A DNA stretch of 64,000 bases from Craspedostauros australis. Lineage: Eukaryota; Bacillariophyta; Bacillariophyceae; Mastogloiales; Achnanthaceae. This document shows, in pieces, positions 44,403 to 55,529 of the stretch. Numbering within the stretch: the stretch's first letter is position 1; every line of letters begins with the position of its first letter. The notes beneath the pieces are model-generated. The model was not told where the DNA came from, did not search any database, and saw nothing but the letters and a program-made list of their open reading frames with translations. The stretch is from NCBI GenBank assembly GCA_026770025.1, contig JAMXDE010000020.1, positions 1,240,001 through 1,304,000 of the forward strand. Direction: 5' to 3'. The position numbers were made by a program, and so were the translations under genes.

Positions 44403-46206
44403 ATGTTGCGGAACGCCTTGAGCAAGGCCGGGGCAATGCCCCATGGATCGATGGTCCTTGGAGGCAGGTCCGTTGCTGCCATTCATGGCAGAACCGCAGG
44501 GTTGACGCTCTCAGCGAACAGAGTATTCTCGGCATTGGCTTCATCGTCATCGTCACCGTCGCCGCCATCGCCATCGCAGCCATCATCTGATGCTACTTCC
44601 AAGCACAAAATCACCAGCCTTCGGCTGTACCGCCTGTTGCAACGCCAATGCCTGTCATTGTCCAAACCAGCATCGGTAGAATCGTCGACCACAACGACCA
44701 TTTCGGCCGCCACCGAGGATACAGCGATCTCCAAAAAGCTGGGTGGCATGCACACCTCGCCATCCACGCACAACGGCGACTTGCTGCTCCAACCCACGCT
44801 CTCGGCACCCGATTGGGGCAGGTATTCCGTTTTCCGCCCCGCAAACAATGACCCCGGCACCAACAACAGCCTCTTCCAGCTCTTCCACGCTTGGATCGAT
44901 CAGCAGGACAATGATTCCTTATCGAATGGAGTCGACGAATGGCTGTACGAAGTCGTTCAGAACCAGCAGCAGCATTCCAACGTCGACAAGAAATCTCCCA
45001 AACACGGCCTTTGGACAACAGTGCCGGAAATGCAATCGGCCATCCGCCACGCATTCCGGACTGACTTTCAGAGTATCAAAAATGTATCCAGTCTGCACAG
45101 CATGGCCATCAAGGCATTTCGCATCCTGCAACATCAAGAACGACTGTGGCAACAGACCTCCGTCTCGAAGACGGATGATGTTCATGTTATCGCCACGAGC
45201 TTGTGAGTGAAGGCCAGTGTCGGTGCCGTTGGTTATTGATGTACTCTACGCAAGCATTGCAAAGGAGGGCCGTTTTGTAACTCCCTCAACTGTCTCTTAC
45301 TCAAATGATTGCTTCACGGCCCATTGAGTGGCATCGCTTGTACTTGCACACACAAATCCGCACATGACGTTCATCTAACGACCACAACTCCATAAAATGT
45401 TACATCATGTGACATCGCAATACTTCATTGTGATTCACAATGCAATTTTTTTGCTTCGGTGCAGATGTATCGGCAGCGCAGCTGCACCACGGATGACTAA
45501 TCGACCTGCCGATGATCCCAAGTACAGATTTGCGTACAGAATCCGAATTGAGAATCATTCCCCCAGCCACGTGCAACTGTTGGGACGCCACTGGCACATC
45601 CAGGAGATGGATGTGGGAGAACGAGAACCTTACTCCAGGCCACCCATCGTCGTGGACGCGCCTACGACAGGTGCAGTCGGTCAACTCCCAGTGCTTGGTA
45701 CGTACATTCCGTGGGTGTGGACGTGTATCATTTGTGACAGGTCAGCATTTTGGGACCACACAGTTGGGATGCAGAATGCAACAACCAGCAGTTTGGTGAC
45801 ATTACGATAGTGGCTGACAAGAAAGGGATTATCGGGTGTTCACGCTATTGTTGAGCGTTACCGTCACACGAATGCGCTGCGCGGGCCATCTCACATATCT
45901 GCACTGCTTCATCCTCCTCTCCGCGCCCGTGTCTTCTTGCGGGATCACGATTCTCTCTGGTCACCACGCCAACTTTCCTGTCGGCATGCGCGTTGTTCAG
46001 CGCCCGGAGAATCCTTTCAGTACATGAGTGGCACGGACATGGCAACAGGAATCGGCATGATGAAAGGAACGTTCTTCATGGCGCGAGTGGACGAAGCAAC
46101 TCCATCGGCAAGGTCCGGTGACCTGGTCGAGGCCCTGAACCTGCCGAACAAGCTGGAGATTGAGGTTGCTCCGTTCCCGCTGTTGGCGCATGAGAAAAAG
46201 AGATGA
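44403..46206 (+). CDS. LYR-motif plus ApaG-domain protein, probably mitochondrial
   Basis: Three exons, 44403-45202, 45465-45697 and 46001-46206, with introns of 262 and 303 bp (GTGAGT and GTACGT donors) and fitting phases; 412 residues. Residues 1-45 are rich in Arg, Ser and Ala without acidic residues, as in mitochondrial presequences. A LYR tripeptide lies at residues 75-77 (TSLRLYRLLQRQC), the mark of small mitochondrial Fe-S and complex I assembly helpers. The central part has AIRHAFRTDFQ and MAIKAFRILQHQERLW helices, consistent with a three-helix LYR fold. From about residue 280 an ApaG (DUF525) domain follows: KYRFAYRIRIENHSPSHVQLLGRHWHI, VDAPTTGAVGQLPVL, GESFQYMSGTDMATGIGMMKGTF and LEIEVAPFPLLA. 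ApaG domains occur in bacterial ApaG, FBXO3 and POLDIP2. Function of the fusion is unknown. Confidence 0.87.
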
Positions 46207-46634
46207 CTTGGTGGACGATGCCAGAGATACAAAAAATGGAATTAACGCCGAACTCGATACGTGCTCAGAGCCACATGCCCTCCGAGTAATAGGAAGCTGC
46301 GAACAGCACGGCATGCAGGAGTAGAGCTGCTGCAATGAGCTCGACTAGTGGACTTGACGTCGGAATTGCAGTTGAACTTTAGACTACCGATGGGGATACT
46401 TACAGAAGCAGAAGTCATCATTCCCGCCGGCCATCCAGTTACCTTCCAATCATCGGAAGGTGGCACTGTGATGTTGTGATTCCTTGGATGGGCGATCGAG
46501 TATGTATGTATGGTACACAGTCACCAGCTGGGACAGTATTGATCTTAGACAGCCAGCACGCAACAGTCAGGAACCAACAGCCAACAACAAACAGTCAACA
46601 GCCAAATCCTTGTTGCTTCCAACAGAGAATTGTG
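46207..46634. other. Spacer between LYR-ApaG gene and retrotransposon
   Basis: About 430 bp, presumably the 3' UTR of the LYR-ApaG gene plus intergenic DNA with CAACAG/CCAACAAC repeats at 46560-46625. The retrotransposon inserted here at 46635-46639. No gene seen. Confidence 0.4.
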
Positions 46635-46639
46635 TGAGC
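46635..46639. repeat. Target-site duplication, left copy (TGAGC)
   Basis: tgagc adjoins the outer end of the left LTR and matches 53191-53195. The exact border is uncertain by one base because the base before both LTR copies is c. Confidence 0.75.
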
Positions 46640-46807
46640 AAACTCTCCTACTGGGAAAAGGCATGGAATTGGAAGTAAACAACGGATTATGAGCTCAAGG
46701 CACGAACCAATTACCTCTCATGTGGTCTCTACTCTGCTGCGTACGATTCAGCTGCAAGTGCCCAGTCTAACGCTCAAATAACCGGTAATAACGTCCGAAT
46801 CTGCTTG
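46640..46807 (-). repeat. 3' LTR of the copia element
   Basis: 168 bp, identical to 53023-53190. In element orientation it begins CAAGCAGATT and ends GGAGAGTTT, so the usual TG...CA termini are not seen. Confidence 0.92.
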
Positions 46808-47001
46808 GTCCCCTCGATATGCGGTGGCTCTGCTGCTCGTCAGATCGTCTCATCTCTTTGGTGCTCTCATCAATATGCATTCGTACGGTATGTACCTGCT
46901 GCATGTCCTCATGAATGGACACCACAGGGCGCTCATCCCATCCACTGAAGAGTTACTCCCCAGCCGACCATCCGATGGGTACTGTCGCGCAGTCTCACAA
47001 C

Positions 47002-50000
47002 TCAAAATAGAATGTGTTGTGATTGCTCTCGTCGTCTTGGACCTGATTGTGGCTTGGTCAACATGTCAGCCAAGTTGGTCTCCGATGGTTCATATTGGAT
47101 GACTGCCACTCCTGCCGCCACGTTCTCTCGGACAAAGTGATATGCAATTGCGTTGGCTTTCTTTCTCAGCTGTGACTCGGGTGCGGATGCGTTGTAGACG
47201 ACGCTCTGGTTGTCAACTCGGATATCAGCCGGTCCCTCCAATGGCACACCCATCATTCGAAGCTTGTATCTCATGCCAATCACAATCTCCATGGCGACCT
47301 TGAGTGCTGTGAATTCTGAACCAAATGTCGATGTCTCGATTCCATTCTGCTTCTTGCTGTACCATAAGATGGGTGAGGAATTCAAGAAAAGTAAAACACC
47401 TGTTCGAGATCGTCGTGTGTATTGATCTCCTGCATGATCTGCATCAACAAAACACGTCATTTGCACTTCTTTGCCTCTTGGTTTTGGCATATCATGTGGT
47501 ATCAATTCGCGTGCGTCGGGGTAAAAGGATGCCCAATCTGGTGTTGGAATGGTGTTCTTCTTGACGTATGCATCGTCAAACACCAAACGTGATCGGTCAT
47601 GTGAGTTGAGATAGGCAAACATATGAAAAAGCACACGCAAATGCCCTGTTCTGGGGGCAGCACAGTATGAAGACATCATGCTTGTCTCACAGCATATGTC
47701 AATCCGTCCCAACTCGACGATCCACCTCAGGATCCCAATCAGCTGTTGATAATAGTTCATCTCCTCTGGATCACAAAGGGCGGTGGCGTCAAGCTCTGGA
47801 CGGTAACCGTTTGGTATGACGCTTTTCGCGCTGGTACGGAATTTACCGCCACGGGCCTCAAGCCATTTCTGTGCCATCTTCGTGACCTCTCGGACATATC
47901 GCTGGGATCCCATGCTCCACTTTGGCCGCTCCGGTTCTGCTGTAAGATGGAACGGAGCGATTGTAGAGCCAAGGTATGTTGTTGGTGGACCGATCGAGGC
48001 GGGTTTGAGAAAGAAGTAAGAACCAATGTGTGAGAGTATCGCGCTGGGATCTTTGGAGATCGCCAGAATGTCATCAGTGTACACGAGGATGTACTCATAA
48101 TATTCAGATCCATCGCTCGTCACCGCTGGCTTCATCCAAACATCGCTGTCTGCACGACACGAGGTGAATCCGAGTGAGTTCTGCAGCGTCTCTGCAAGGT
48201 GTGCCCTCCAGGCAGCGCCGCTTGACTTGAGCCCATAGAGTGCGCGACAGATTATTGCCACCTTTCCTGCGTCTGCCCCGAACTCAGGTCCACATGTTGT
48301 GTAGACGCGTTCGCGGCATGGCGCGTTGAGGTATGCATTCATCACATCTGCTGCTAGCACATCGAGGTCGTTCAGCGCCGCCAAGAGGAATGCGATTCGC
48401 ACGCTTTCGCGTGTCACCACACTGGCATACGTTATGCTGGATGGTGCCTCAGTCATGTGCCCGCCTGCCACAAGTCGCGCCTTTCGTGTGAGGTCGACTT
48501 TGATATCGAAGATCATGTGACATGCAATGTAGGTGTACCCGACTGGTGGCTTTGTGTCTTCTGTCTTGATGTCGAAAGCTGGTCGAACGTTCTTCATCTC
48601 TTTCTCCAATGCTTTGCGCCAGAAGTCGGTTCCTGTTTCCTCGTCGATAGCAAGAGCTCGTTCGACGCTCTTTGGTAGTTCGAGACCATATTTCTCGTTG
48701 CGTCGGAAGTATCGTTTGCGGTTGGCCATCAGTATGCGGTTGCGCCGCTTCATCGTGTATGGAACCCACCATCGAAACGCAGGTTCGTTGGTGAGCTGGT
48801 TGTTAGTTGCGTATTCGGCTGTCTTCACAGGGTCAGCCTCCTTGGCATCGCGTAAGTGAATCCATGATGTAGATCCGTCTTTCCATAATACACACAGCTT
48901 CCATCCCTTCGTCGTCTTCGTGGTCGTCTTGTCATCAGCAGTTGCTGCGGTTGGGAGTCGCTTATGGTCGATGATGTCCTCCATCAAGAGTGTTGTGTAT
49001 CCGTCGTCATCTGTTCGCGCGTAGATATTTTCCGCGATCTGATTCGCATTGAACACTTCACTGTGCCCGTCGACAAATTCAACCTCATACATGGACGTGT
49101 CAAGAAGTGGATTTGAATGTGAGTGACCAATCAGCTTCCCGCTCGCATCGCGCTTTCGGCGCTTCACAGTACCATATTGGATGTCATCACCCGCAGGTAG
49201 CTTGACTCGAGCGGACAGGTATCGATCGTATGCGTCTTCGTCGGCGTCAGCTGGCTCTATCAAAGGTTCCAACGATGTGGTCTGCTCCAGGAATGCAATG
49301 TCTTCGGCTGTGTCATCGACGTCGTCTCCGTCGTCCCCTGGCTTGATGCCTGCCATTCGATCTTTCCATTTAGTTTGTAGATTGGACATGAAGTCTGATT
49401 GTTGTTGCTTCATTACTTCACTGTTGAGGTCGACATCGGATAAAGGAATGACAGAGGATTTAGAAACAACAGCGCCAGAAGATGTGAGTATGTATGAGCA
49501 CATCGCTTCACCCACGGCCTTTGATGGACCGAGGTAGCGACCAAGATGTTTTGTGTTCATGTTTGCTCCTTGGAGATTCATGTACCACACAAAGTCGAAC
49601 CACCCGAATTCTGAAATGTGTGAGATGTCGGTGGTGTCGCCAGTCAGGATTGTAGTTGGTGTCTGGCCATGTAGATCATATATCTGAAGTGCTGTGTTGC
49701 TTCGAATCTCTGCACAGTACTCAAAACAATAATCCCACAAGCATGCAGGTGTGTTCGTTGATGTCATGAGTCGCCGATATTGACGTCAAAGTTCTCTGAT
49801 CGTTGCCTCCGCTTTGTTCTGATTGTGAATATACGCCTCTACGGGACGGATTGAGACTTGAGCCTTGAGAAGTTTGCTTTTGAAGTTGCCCTCAACTAGC
49901 TCTCGTGCATTGTCTGGTATCATTGTGTGTGGGATGCCGTAGTCTCTGAATAGCTCATCGAGTGTCTGCGCGGCTTCTCGTCTTGCCGCCATTGGGTACA

Positions 50001-50943
50001 CTCTGACCCAATGAAATGGTGTACAATAAATCATTGCACAGATGTTCCCACGTATGGACTTCGTCTTCGCGAACATCGTGTCGGTGTACATTTGTGTGTT
50101 GAGGCGTCGGTATCGGAGCTGCATCGCATAAGGATTCAGTCGACGTGTTCCTGTCGTTGTTGTGAAGTCACGGACTGCAAGTTGCGTTGTCACATCAAGT
50201 GTTCGTCGTGCTGCTTCGATTCCGATGCGCCATCTCGCTGCCAGCTGCTCTGGCGTTATCGTCCCCTTTCGATTTGAGGTACGCGTGTGATGTATTGTTC
50301 GATTGTCATGCTCGTATATGATCGGTGATTGAATATGCATTTGCTGATCTGCCTGAAGCTTCGCACGTATTGCTGCTTCGTCGTCCCCTGTCGACAGCTG
50401 TGATGGATCCCAATATGCATCTGATGTCATGTATACATGGACGCAATCTTTGTCGGACTGTACTTCGTCGCGCGTCGGTTGTCGAATATGAAAATAGGAT
50501 ACCGTTCCGTTCAGCTGAAGAGGGATATGCAAATCATGATATGAAGAAAGAATAGAATGTGAGTATGAATGACGATTCTCCTCTGGAAGCATGACCAATG
50601 GTGTCTCATTGACGATGATACCCGCCATGCGCATTTGGTGTGGACACAATAGCGGATGAGGAAGGGTTTCAAAATATAGTGATTGAGGAAAGAAGAGGAT
50701 GTAAGTGGTGTATGAAACAGGATCGTCATACGCAATCGCTGCTGTGACAATTGGTACGTTGGTGACGTCCCCCAATGTGTCCAAGAATGGCGATGTTGTG
50801 ACGGTCTGTGTAGTTCGATGTACAATATATGCAGTAGGACCAAAAGCACAAGTGTCAGCGTGTGAGTCCAATTCGGCTCTCGGTGTCTCGGATGGAAGGG
50901 ACTGGCTGATCGCCGTTGCATGGCGTCGCCCTCCCACCTCATG
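47002..50943 (-). pseudogene. Copia pol: protease, integrase, RT, RNase H, with one internal TGA
   Basis: Continues in the gag frame after the TGA at 50944. Protease active site ELDSHADTCAFG comes first, then an integrase core with YTDTMF, MIPDNARELV and the final Glu region NQNKAEATIREL. A second TGA (49788-49786) interrupts directly after that, and the same frame continues to 47002. Reverse transcriptase follows with DVLAADVMNAYLNAP, ALYGLKSSGAAWR and the catalytic box LVYTDDILAIS (YTDD rather than the commoner YVDD). RNase H has CFVDADHAGD, SEFTALKVAMEI, IRVDNQSVVYN and the terminal ETNLADMLTKP. Apart from the two TGA codons nothing is broken. Either the copy is mutated (CGA to TGA by CpG deamination would explain both) or the stops are read through. 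Confidence 0.85.
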
Positions 50944-52440
50944 TCAGGTTTGGCCTTGTTGATTGCGACGTGTCATGAATGCCCCGATGCCGCTTTTACG
51001 CTGGTCGGCAGAGGCACTTCCCGAGGCAACAGGAGTCGTCGTGTCCTGACCATCTATTCGCTGACGTTTGCTCTGTCCCTGCGTATCAAGTGATGCAACT
51101 CCTCTTCTCGCATCTCGTTCTTGTCGAAGTGCAATGGCACGTGCACGCTGCGCGGCAGACATAACTGCCCATTCATCACGGTCGTAATATCTGTCGGTCA
51201 CGTTCATGTTGGCATTGTATTGTGGTTTGCTTTTGTCGCCGCCTTTACCACGTCCGCCCCTGCCACCCCGGCCTTGGCCTCCACCGCCACCTGAGCGGCC
51301 TCGGTTCTTCCTGTTATTGCCTTGCATCCCTGCAATACGTCGACTTGTTGTTGTGTCAGTGCGCTGATCGAGAGACTCTGCGAGGTAGTTCACCGTTCGA
51401 TGAAAGCTGGTCTTGTACGTTTTCGTTGCTCGTACAACCTCGCATGCTGGGAACAGACGTTGGTCTCTGATTCCTCGCATAAGGCGTCTGACTTTTGCTT
51501 CTTCCATCTGTGGTTCACCTCCCTGCGCAAGATCTTCAAAGGCTGCATTCAGTCGCTGCGCGTACATCTCAAACGTGAAGTTTCGTGCTCTTCCGTCGAA
51601 GTATGTCTCAGCAATCGTCTTGTCAGCCGATGCTTTCGTGCGTGCTTGAAAAGAGTCTCCACGATAATGTTGCTCAAGCGCCTGATGAGCTGCTCGTCCG
51701 TTTTTCGATCTCTCGAATCCCTGTACCCAATTCCACGCAGGACCACCATGTGTTGCAGCTCGAACGACTTGCCAAACTGCTGCTCTGTCTGCTTTATAAA
51801 TGGAACCAGAATGGGGTGCACGGTCAATCAGCTCGTCCAACATGGTTGGTTCTCCAAATGATGTTATGATAGCGGGAATTCTGTCCTCTGGCTTCTCTGA
51901 TTCTGGTCGAACAACGTATGCAAGTGGAATGTCTTGACTCCCAAGTGTGTTGTCCAAGTAATTGCGGATATCTTCCAGCGTCTCTCTGACTGAGTCCACC
52001 TTGGTGAGTAGCTCGGGTGTTGGAAGTGGATCGCTGTCTTTGATTCGTTTCTCGTCTTTGAATAAGCTCCAAACTGTGTTGAGTCGGGATAATGTGGCAC
52101 CTGATGATGTAAATGTTCGTTGAATGCGGCTGTAGTGAAAGCGAATGTAGCGAAGCTTTCGCAATCTCATCTCATATACCCATCCAAGAGGCACTCCTGG
52201 GTTGCGTATCATTACTGGTGTCCCAGCAACTGGCTTTGAGGGTACGTATGCTGGATTTGCGATGTAACCACTGCCTTTTCGAATGCGTTCGCACAACGCC
52301 TGTATATCGTCGTCGTCGAATGAAAGCAGGTCGTCAAATGAAGATATTCCCTGCTCCTTGATCGCTTCACCAATCGTGTCATCTGGAAACAGTAGCACAT
52401 TGCGAAAGTAATTCTGAATTTCGGCTGCTGCTCCTGCCAT
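50944..52440 (-). CDS. Copia gag polyprotein segment
   Basis: Encodes 498 residues from ATG 52440 to a TGA at 50946-50944. It is the structural gag part of the retroelement. The N-terminal 380 residues are largely helical (TMLDELIDRAPHSGS; WNWVQGFERSKNGRAAHQALEQHY; TFEMYAQRLNAAFEDL; VRRLMRGIRDQRL), as in copia-type gag. No CCHC zinc knuckle is present; instead residues about 405-435 are an Arg-Gly/Gly-rich box (RGRSGGGGGQGRGGRGG), which may take over nucleic-acid binding. The following protease-polymerase frame is in the same phase, so only this TGA separates gag from pol. Confidence 0.9.
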   Translation of the reverse strand: MAGAAAEIQNYFRNVLLFPDDTIGEAIKEQGISSFDDLLSFDDDDIQALCERIRKGSGYIANPAYVPSKPVAGTPVMIRNPGVPLGWVYEMRLRKLRYIRFHYSRIQRTFTSSGATLSRLNTVWSLFKDEKRIKDSDPLPTPELLTKVDSVRETLEDIRNYLDNTLGSQDIPLAYVVRPESEKPEDRIPAIITSFGEPTMLDELIDRAPHSGSIYKADRAAVWQVVRAATHGGPAWNWVQGFERSKNGRAAHQALEQHYRGDSFQARTKASADKTIAETYFDGRARNFTFEMYAQRLNAAFEDLAQGGEPQMEEAKVRRLMRGIRDQRLFPACEVVRATKTYKTSFHRTVNYLAESLDQRTDTTTSRRIAGMQGNNRKNRGRSGGGGGQGRGGRGGRGKGGDKSKPQYNANMNVTDRYYDRDEWAVMSAAQRARAIALRQERDARRGVASLDTQGQSKRQRIDGQDTTTPVASGSASADQRKSGIGAFMTRRNQQGQT

Positions 52441-53022
52441 CGTGGATGTCTTTGGATGTTGCGATATCGTCTTGTTTGATGCTGTTGGTGTCTGTGTTTG
52501 TGTTTAATCGTGTTTCAATCGTGCGAGATTTGGAAATTGTGAGCAAAGCGAATGCATTCCGTGATGCATGGAAAACAACAGACCAACAAGCAGAACATAG
52601 CAGATCATATGCTGGAACAAGGCGTGTCTGCTCTAATACTCGTCATGCCCTAATCCCACAAGTAGCTCCGTGCTACTGCGCATTCCTTCCGTATCTGGTG
52701 AAGTCGAGAAGCGGGAATTTTGTATATACCCAGGATCTGTTCCGTCACAGCGGACGGGTTGACTCAAGGAATCACATGTTGGTCTCATGGTCGATGCGTC
52801 CATCGATGCCACTCAATCGCGCAAATGCGTCACATTGAGTTGACGTCCCTCTGATGTTGACCAATATACATCAGCACATGATTGTCATAGGAGACGCCGC
52901 ACTACGCAGGCTGTGCCGGCCATGGCGGATACTACGCGATTTCGCAGCTCCAGTATTATCGTAGCCTCTTCAGGCTGTTCCTCTCATGTTGCTCAGAAAG
53001 AGCGACGAGTCAGTGATAAACC
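52441..53022 (-). other. 5' leader of the copia element
   Basis: About 580 bp between the 5' LTR and the gag ATG, expected to hold the primer-binding site and packaging signals. Directly after the LTR the minus strand reads GGTTTATCACTGACTCG, which I cannot match to a tRNA. No coding sequence is evident. Confidence 0.5.
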
Positions 53023-53190
53023 AAACTCTCCTACTGGGAAAAGGCATGGAATTGGAAGTAAACAACGGATTATGAGCTCAAGGCACGAACCAATTACCTC
53101 TCATGTGGTCTCTACTCTGCTGCGTACGATTCAGCTGCAAGTGCCCAGTCTAACGCTCAAATAACCGGTAATAACGTCCGAATCTGCTTG
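53023..53190 (-). repeat. 5' LTR of the copia element
   Basis: 168 bp, identical to the left copy; it should carry the element's promoter. It is short for a copia LTR. Confidence 0.92.
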
Positions 53191-53195
53191 TGAGC
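53191..53195. repeat. Target-site duplication, right copy (TGAGC)
   Basis: Matches 46635-46639 on the other side of the element. Confidence 0.75.
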
Positions 53196-54429
53196 GTCTG
53201 TCCATGTGTGCGTGTGCGTGTACCTGGGCATGGATGAGAACCACACAGAACAGAACAACACATCAAATCGCAAAATGGCAGAACACAAGACAATTCGCAT
53301 CCTGTCGTATCACAACACAAGACAGGCAAGTCAAAATGCTTCCTCCTCTCCTTGGCCAACGAAGACACATCAGCGCAAGCCTCCGCAGCCAACTCCCTCC
53401 TCTCACCCTCTCGTCCCTCATCCGTCCTCGACGAGGAGCCTCTTGTCACTTCTTTGTGTTTCAACTGTGACGATGCATCCTTTTGGCTGGCGGACCAACG
53501 GGCAGGGAGCCAGGACAACCGACTTCGGCTTCGACACTGGCCGCCGTCGTCAAAAACCGGCGCTGTCCCACAAAGATTGAAGTCGATGCGACAGAAGATG
53601 GATCAAAAGTCTCCTCACGAGTCGAATGTCTGCTTTGTGCCTCTCGGGTGCGACGCGTATGGCAACAAGGGGGAGACTTCAATTCCTTCTTCTGATGCTC
53701 GTCTGGAAAACGAGATTTATGCGATCGCCACCGAGCATCTTCCTTTGTCGGAATTCTTGCGACAGCTCGAATTTATTGCAACAAGATCCAGTTTTATCTC
53801 TCCGTGGCGAGTTCACTGATCAATGATCACCTTGTTCACATGAATAAGCGCGGAGTAGTGACCACAGACAGAACTTTTGCGGACGCACAGGGTGCGGCTT
53901 CTCATGAACGAAAGAGCCCCATCGATGTATCTGCATCTGATGCGATAGATCGTCACTATTTCCACAAGGGTGCTTTCTCGGTTTTCCTTTGGCATGCGGA
54001 CAGATGAGTATTGGCATGTGTCACACGAAAAGGCACAAGCACTGTAAGTGCGAGTCAAGCGCCCGGAACTGCAACACCCTTGCCAATTGAACTATCGCAT
54101 CGAGAAGGATCATGCTGCTGCTGCTGCTGCTGCTGCTGTTGTTTATCGCAGCGAGGAAGAAAGGTATGAACAACCCGAAGAGGTCAATACCGGCACCGTC
54201 CAGCGCCACCACTACCACTTCTACCACCGCATGTGCTGCAACGACCACCAGATCAAAGGTAGAAGCAGGATGAAGCGACAAGGGTCATCAAGCAGGTTGG
54301 TTCCACCCGCCTATCCACAAGCAGAGGTGGCGTGGACGGCAGTGCTAACAAGGTGGACAGTGTGACCACTCACTTGCATCAACTCATGCTTTCGGCAGCG
54401 TGTTGGCACAACAACAGAAAATCGCAAGC
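53196..54429. other. Intergenic region right of the retrotransposon
   Basis: 1.2 kb. Open frames such as 53352-53819 (plus) and 53461-53682 (minus) lack recognisable domains; a short stretch near 53580-53690 with Cys-x-x-Cys (VECLLC) faintly recalls a BED-type finger but is too short to claim. It contains (CTG)8 at 54115 and, just before it, a tRNA-like stretch that I rejected. Confidence 0.35.
54115..54138. repeat. (CTG)8 microsatellite
   Basis: Eight uninterrupted CTG units in intergenic DNA. Confidence 0.9.
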
Positions 54430-55230
54430 ATGAAGCTCTATCTCGCACTCCTGCTCACCGTTCCCATCGCTGCTGCGGTGAGAATCGCCCACTTGGAATA
54501 TCCATCCTTGGACCGCTCCAACCCTCCGTGCATCAAGACAACTGGAAGAGGCACCTGCATCGCAACCGATCTTCTCCGTGCAAACGATGGGGCAATCTCC
54601 GTCGCGACCGACCAACCGATGGATCCAAAATCCGCCAGTTTCTTCCTAAAGCAGAGCTACTTCGAGGATCGAGAGCATGGCTTTGCTGGGTTGGCCATCC
54701 TCTCCGTTTACAACAATGGCGAAGCCTTGTGCGTCGAGGATTTCGAGCCAGGCGAGCTCGGATCCGTCCACGAGATTCTCGGTCGCCCGATCACGATCAC
54801 GTGTGACCCCGTTACCGACATAGCCCAGGTTGTCATCTACATTTCCCGTTGGGATTTTGGTGGTGGCGTGATTGGAGTTTTGGCGAAAGATCAGGACGCC
54901 GCGCTTCCTGATGAATGCGGTTTTGACGATTACGTGCCGGCGCAGATGTGTACCATGATCTACGAAATCGCATGTGCGTGCTCCGGACCCAAGGAATGGA
55001 GAGAACTCCTCAGGATGGAAGCCGGAGATGATAGTGGCGACGACGACGATGGCGATGGCGACTATGGTTATGACGATGATGGTGCAGATTTGTATGAAGA
55101 ATATGAAGAAGGTTCCAACGACGGGATCGTGGCGAATGCATCACACATGAAGGGAGATGACAGCCGGGGTGAATTCGCGACACGCAAAATCAGTGAGAAC
55201 GGCGAGATACAGATGACGACAAGTGAGTGA
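54430..55230 (+). CDS. Secreted acidic protein; probable first exon of the giant Pro-Ser gene
   Basis: Read to its stop this is 266 residues. Residues 1-16 are a textbook signal peptide (MKLYLALLLTVPIAAA). The folded part (about residues 20-195) has scattered Cys residues (CIKTTGRGTC, ALCVED, ITCDP, DECGFDDY, AQMCTMIYEIACACSG) suggesting disulfides, and no family I recognise. Residues about 198-235 are strongly acidic (DDSGDDDDGDGDY). The last codons contain a good donor, ACAA|GTGAGT at 55222/55223. Using it leaves phase 1, which exactly fits an acceptor (CACCACAG) at 55529/55530 that opens the long Pro-Ser frame. I therefore think the stop at 55228-55230 is intronic and this is the secreted N-terminus of the repeat protein. 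Confidence 0.7.
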   Translation: MKLYLALLLTVPIAAAVRIAHLEYPSLDRSNPPCIKTTGRGTCIATDLLRANDGAISVATDQPMDPKSASFFLKQSYFEDREHGFAGLAILSVYNNGEALCVEDFEPGELGSVHEILGRPITITCDPVTDIAQVVIYISRWDFGGGVIGVLAKDQDAALPDECGFDDYVPAQMCTMIYEIACACSGPKEWRELLRMEAGDDSGDDDDGDGDYGYDDDGADLYEEYEEGSNDGIVANASHMKGDDSRGEFATRKISENGEIQMTTSE

Positions 55231-55529
55231 ATTGAGGCCGTCGAGTTCACGGCAGCACAATACTGTTTGTGGATGAAGTGGGAGCGGTTTGCATGAAACA
55301 ACCGTGAAGGCAGTTGGTATGCGAAGATTCTAGACACACTGTACTGAATCCATAATGGCAATTTGTTTCACTCACCCCGCCACTGCATGCATCACCACTG
55401 CAATTATCACAATCGCCAACACTATCACCACCAACTGTACCCACATGTGCCAAATGTAAACCTGCTCAATGGAAACTTGCAAATTGTCGCATAACCACAT
55501 GTGAACCAAATACACACAACACACCACAG

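Larger units (their letters stand above)
46640..53190 (-). mobile_element. Complete Ty1/copia LTR retrotransposon, recent insertion
   Basis: A 6,551-bp element on the minus strand. Two 168-bp direct repeats (46640-46807 and 53023-53190) are identical base by base and flank one long coding frame. The sequence tgagc occurs immediately outside both ends (46635-46639 and 53191-53195), a 5-bp target duplication. Domain order is gag, protease, integrase, reverse transcriptase, RNase H, the copia order (integrase before reverse transcriptase). A purine run, GAGGGGAC on the minus strand, just before the 3' LTR (46808-46815) fits a polypurine tract. I could not identify a standard initiator-Met primer site after the 5' LTR. 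Identical LTRs mean recent insertion. Diatom genomes carry many copia elements of this kind. Confidence 0.95.

Noticed and set aside
49786-50946. The two TGA codons as selenocysteine codons
   Set aside because: Neither sits in a redox-like Cys context; one is at the gag/protease border and one in an Arg-rich stretch. Readthrough or CpG decay are simpler.
54035-54102. tRNA-like sequence on the minus strand (GCGATAGTTCAATTGGC resembles a D-arm/A box)
   Set aside because: No T-arm or B box at the right distance, and the acceptor strands pair over only about five bases. At most a decayed tRNA fragment.
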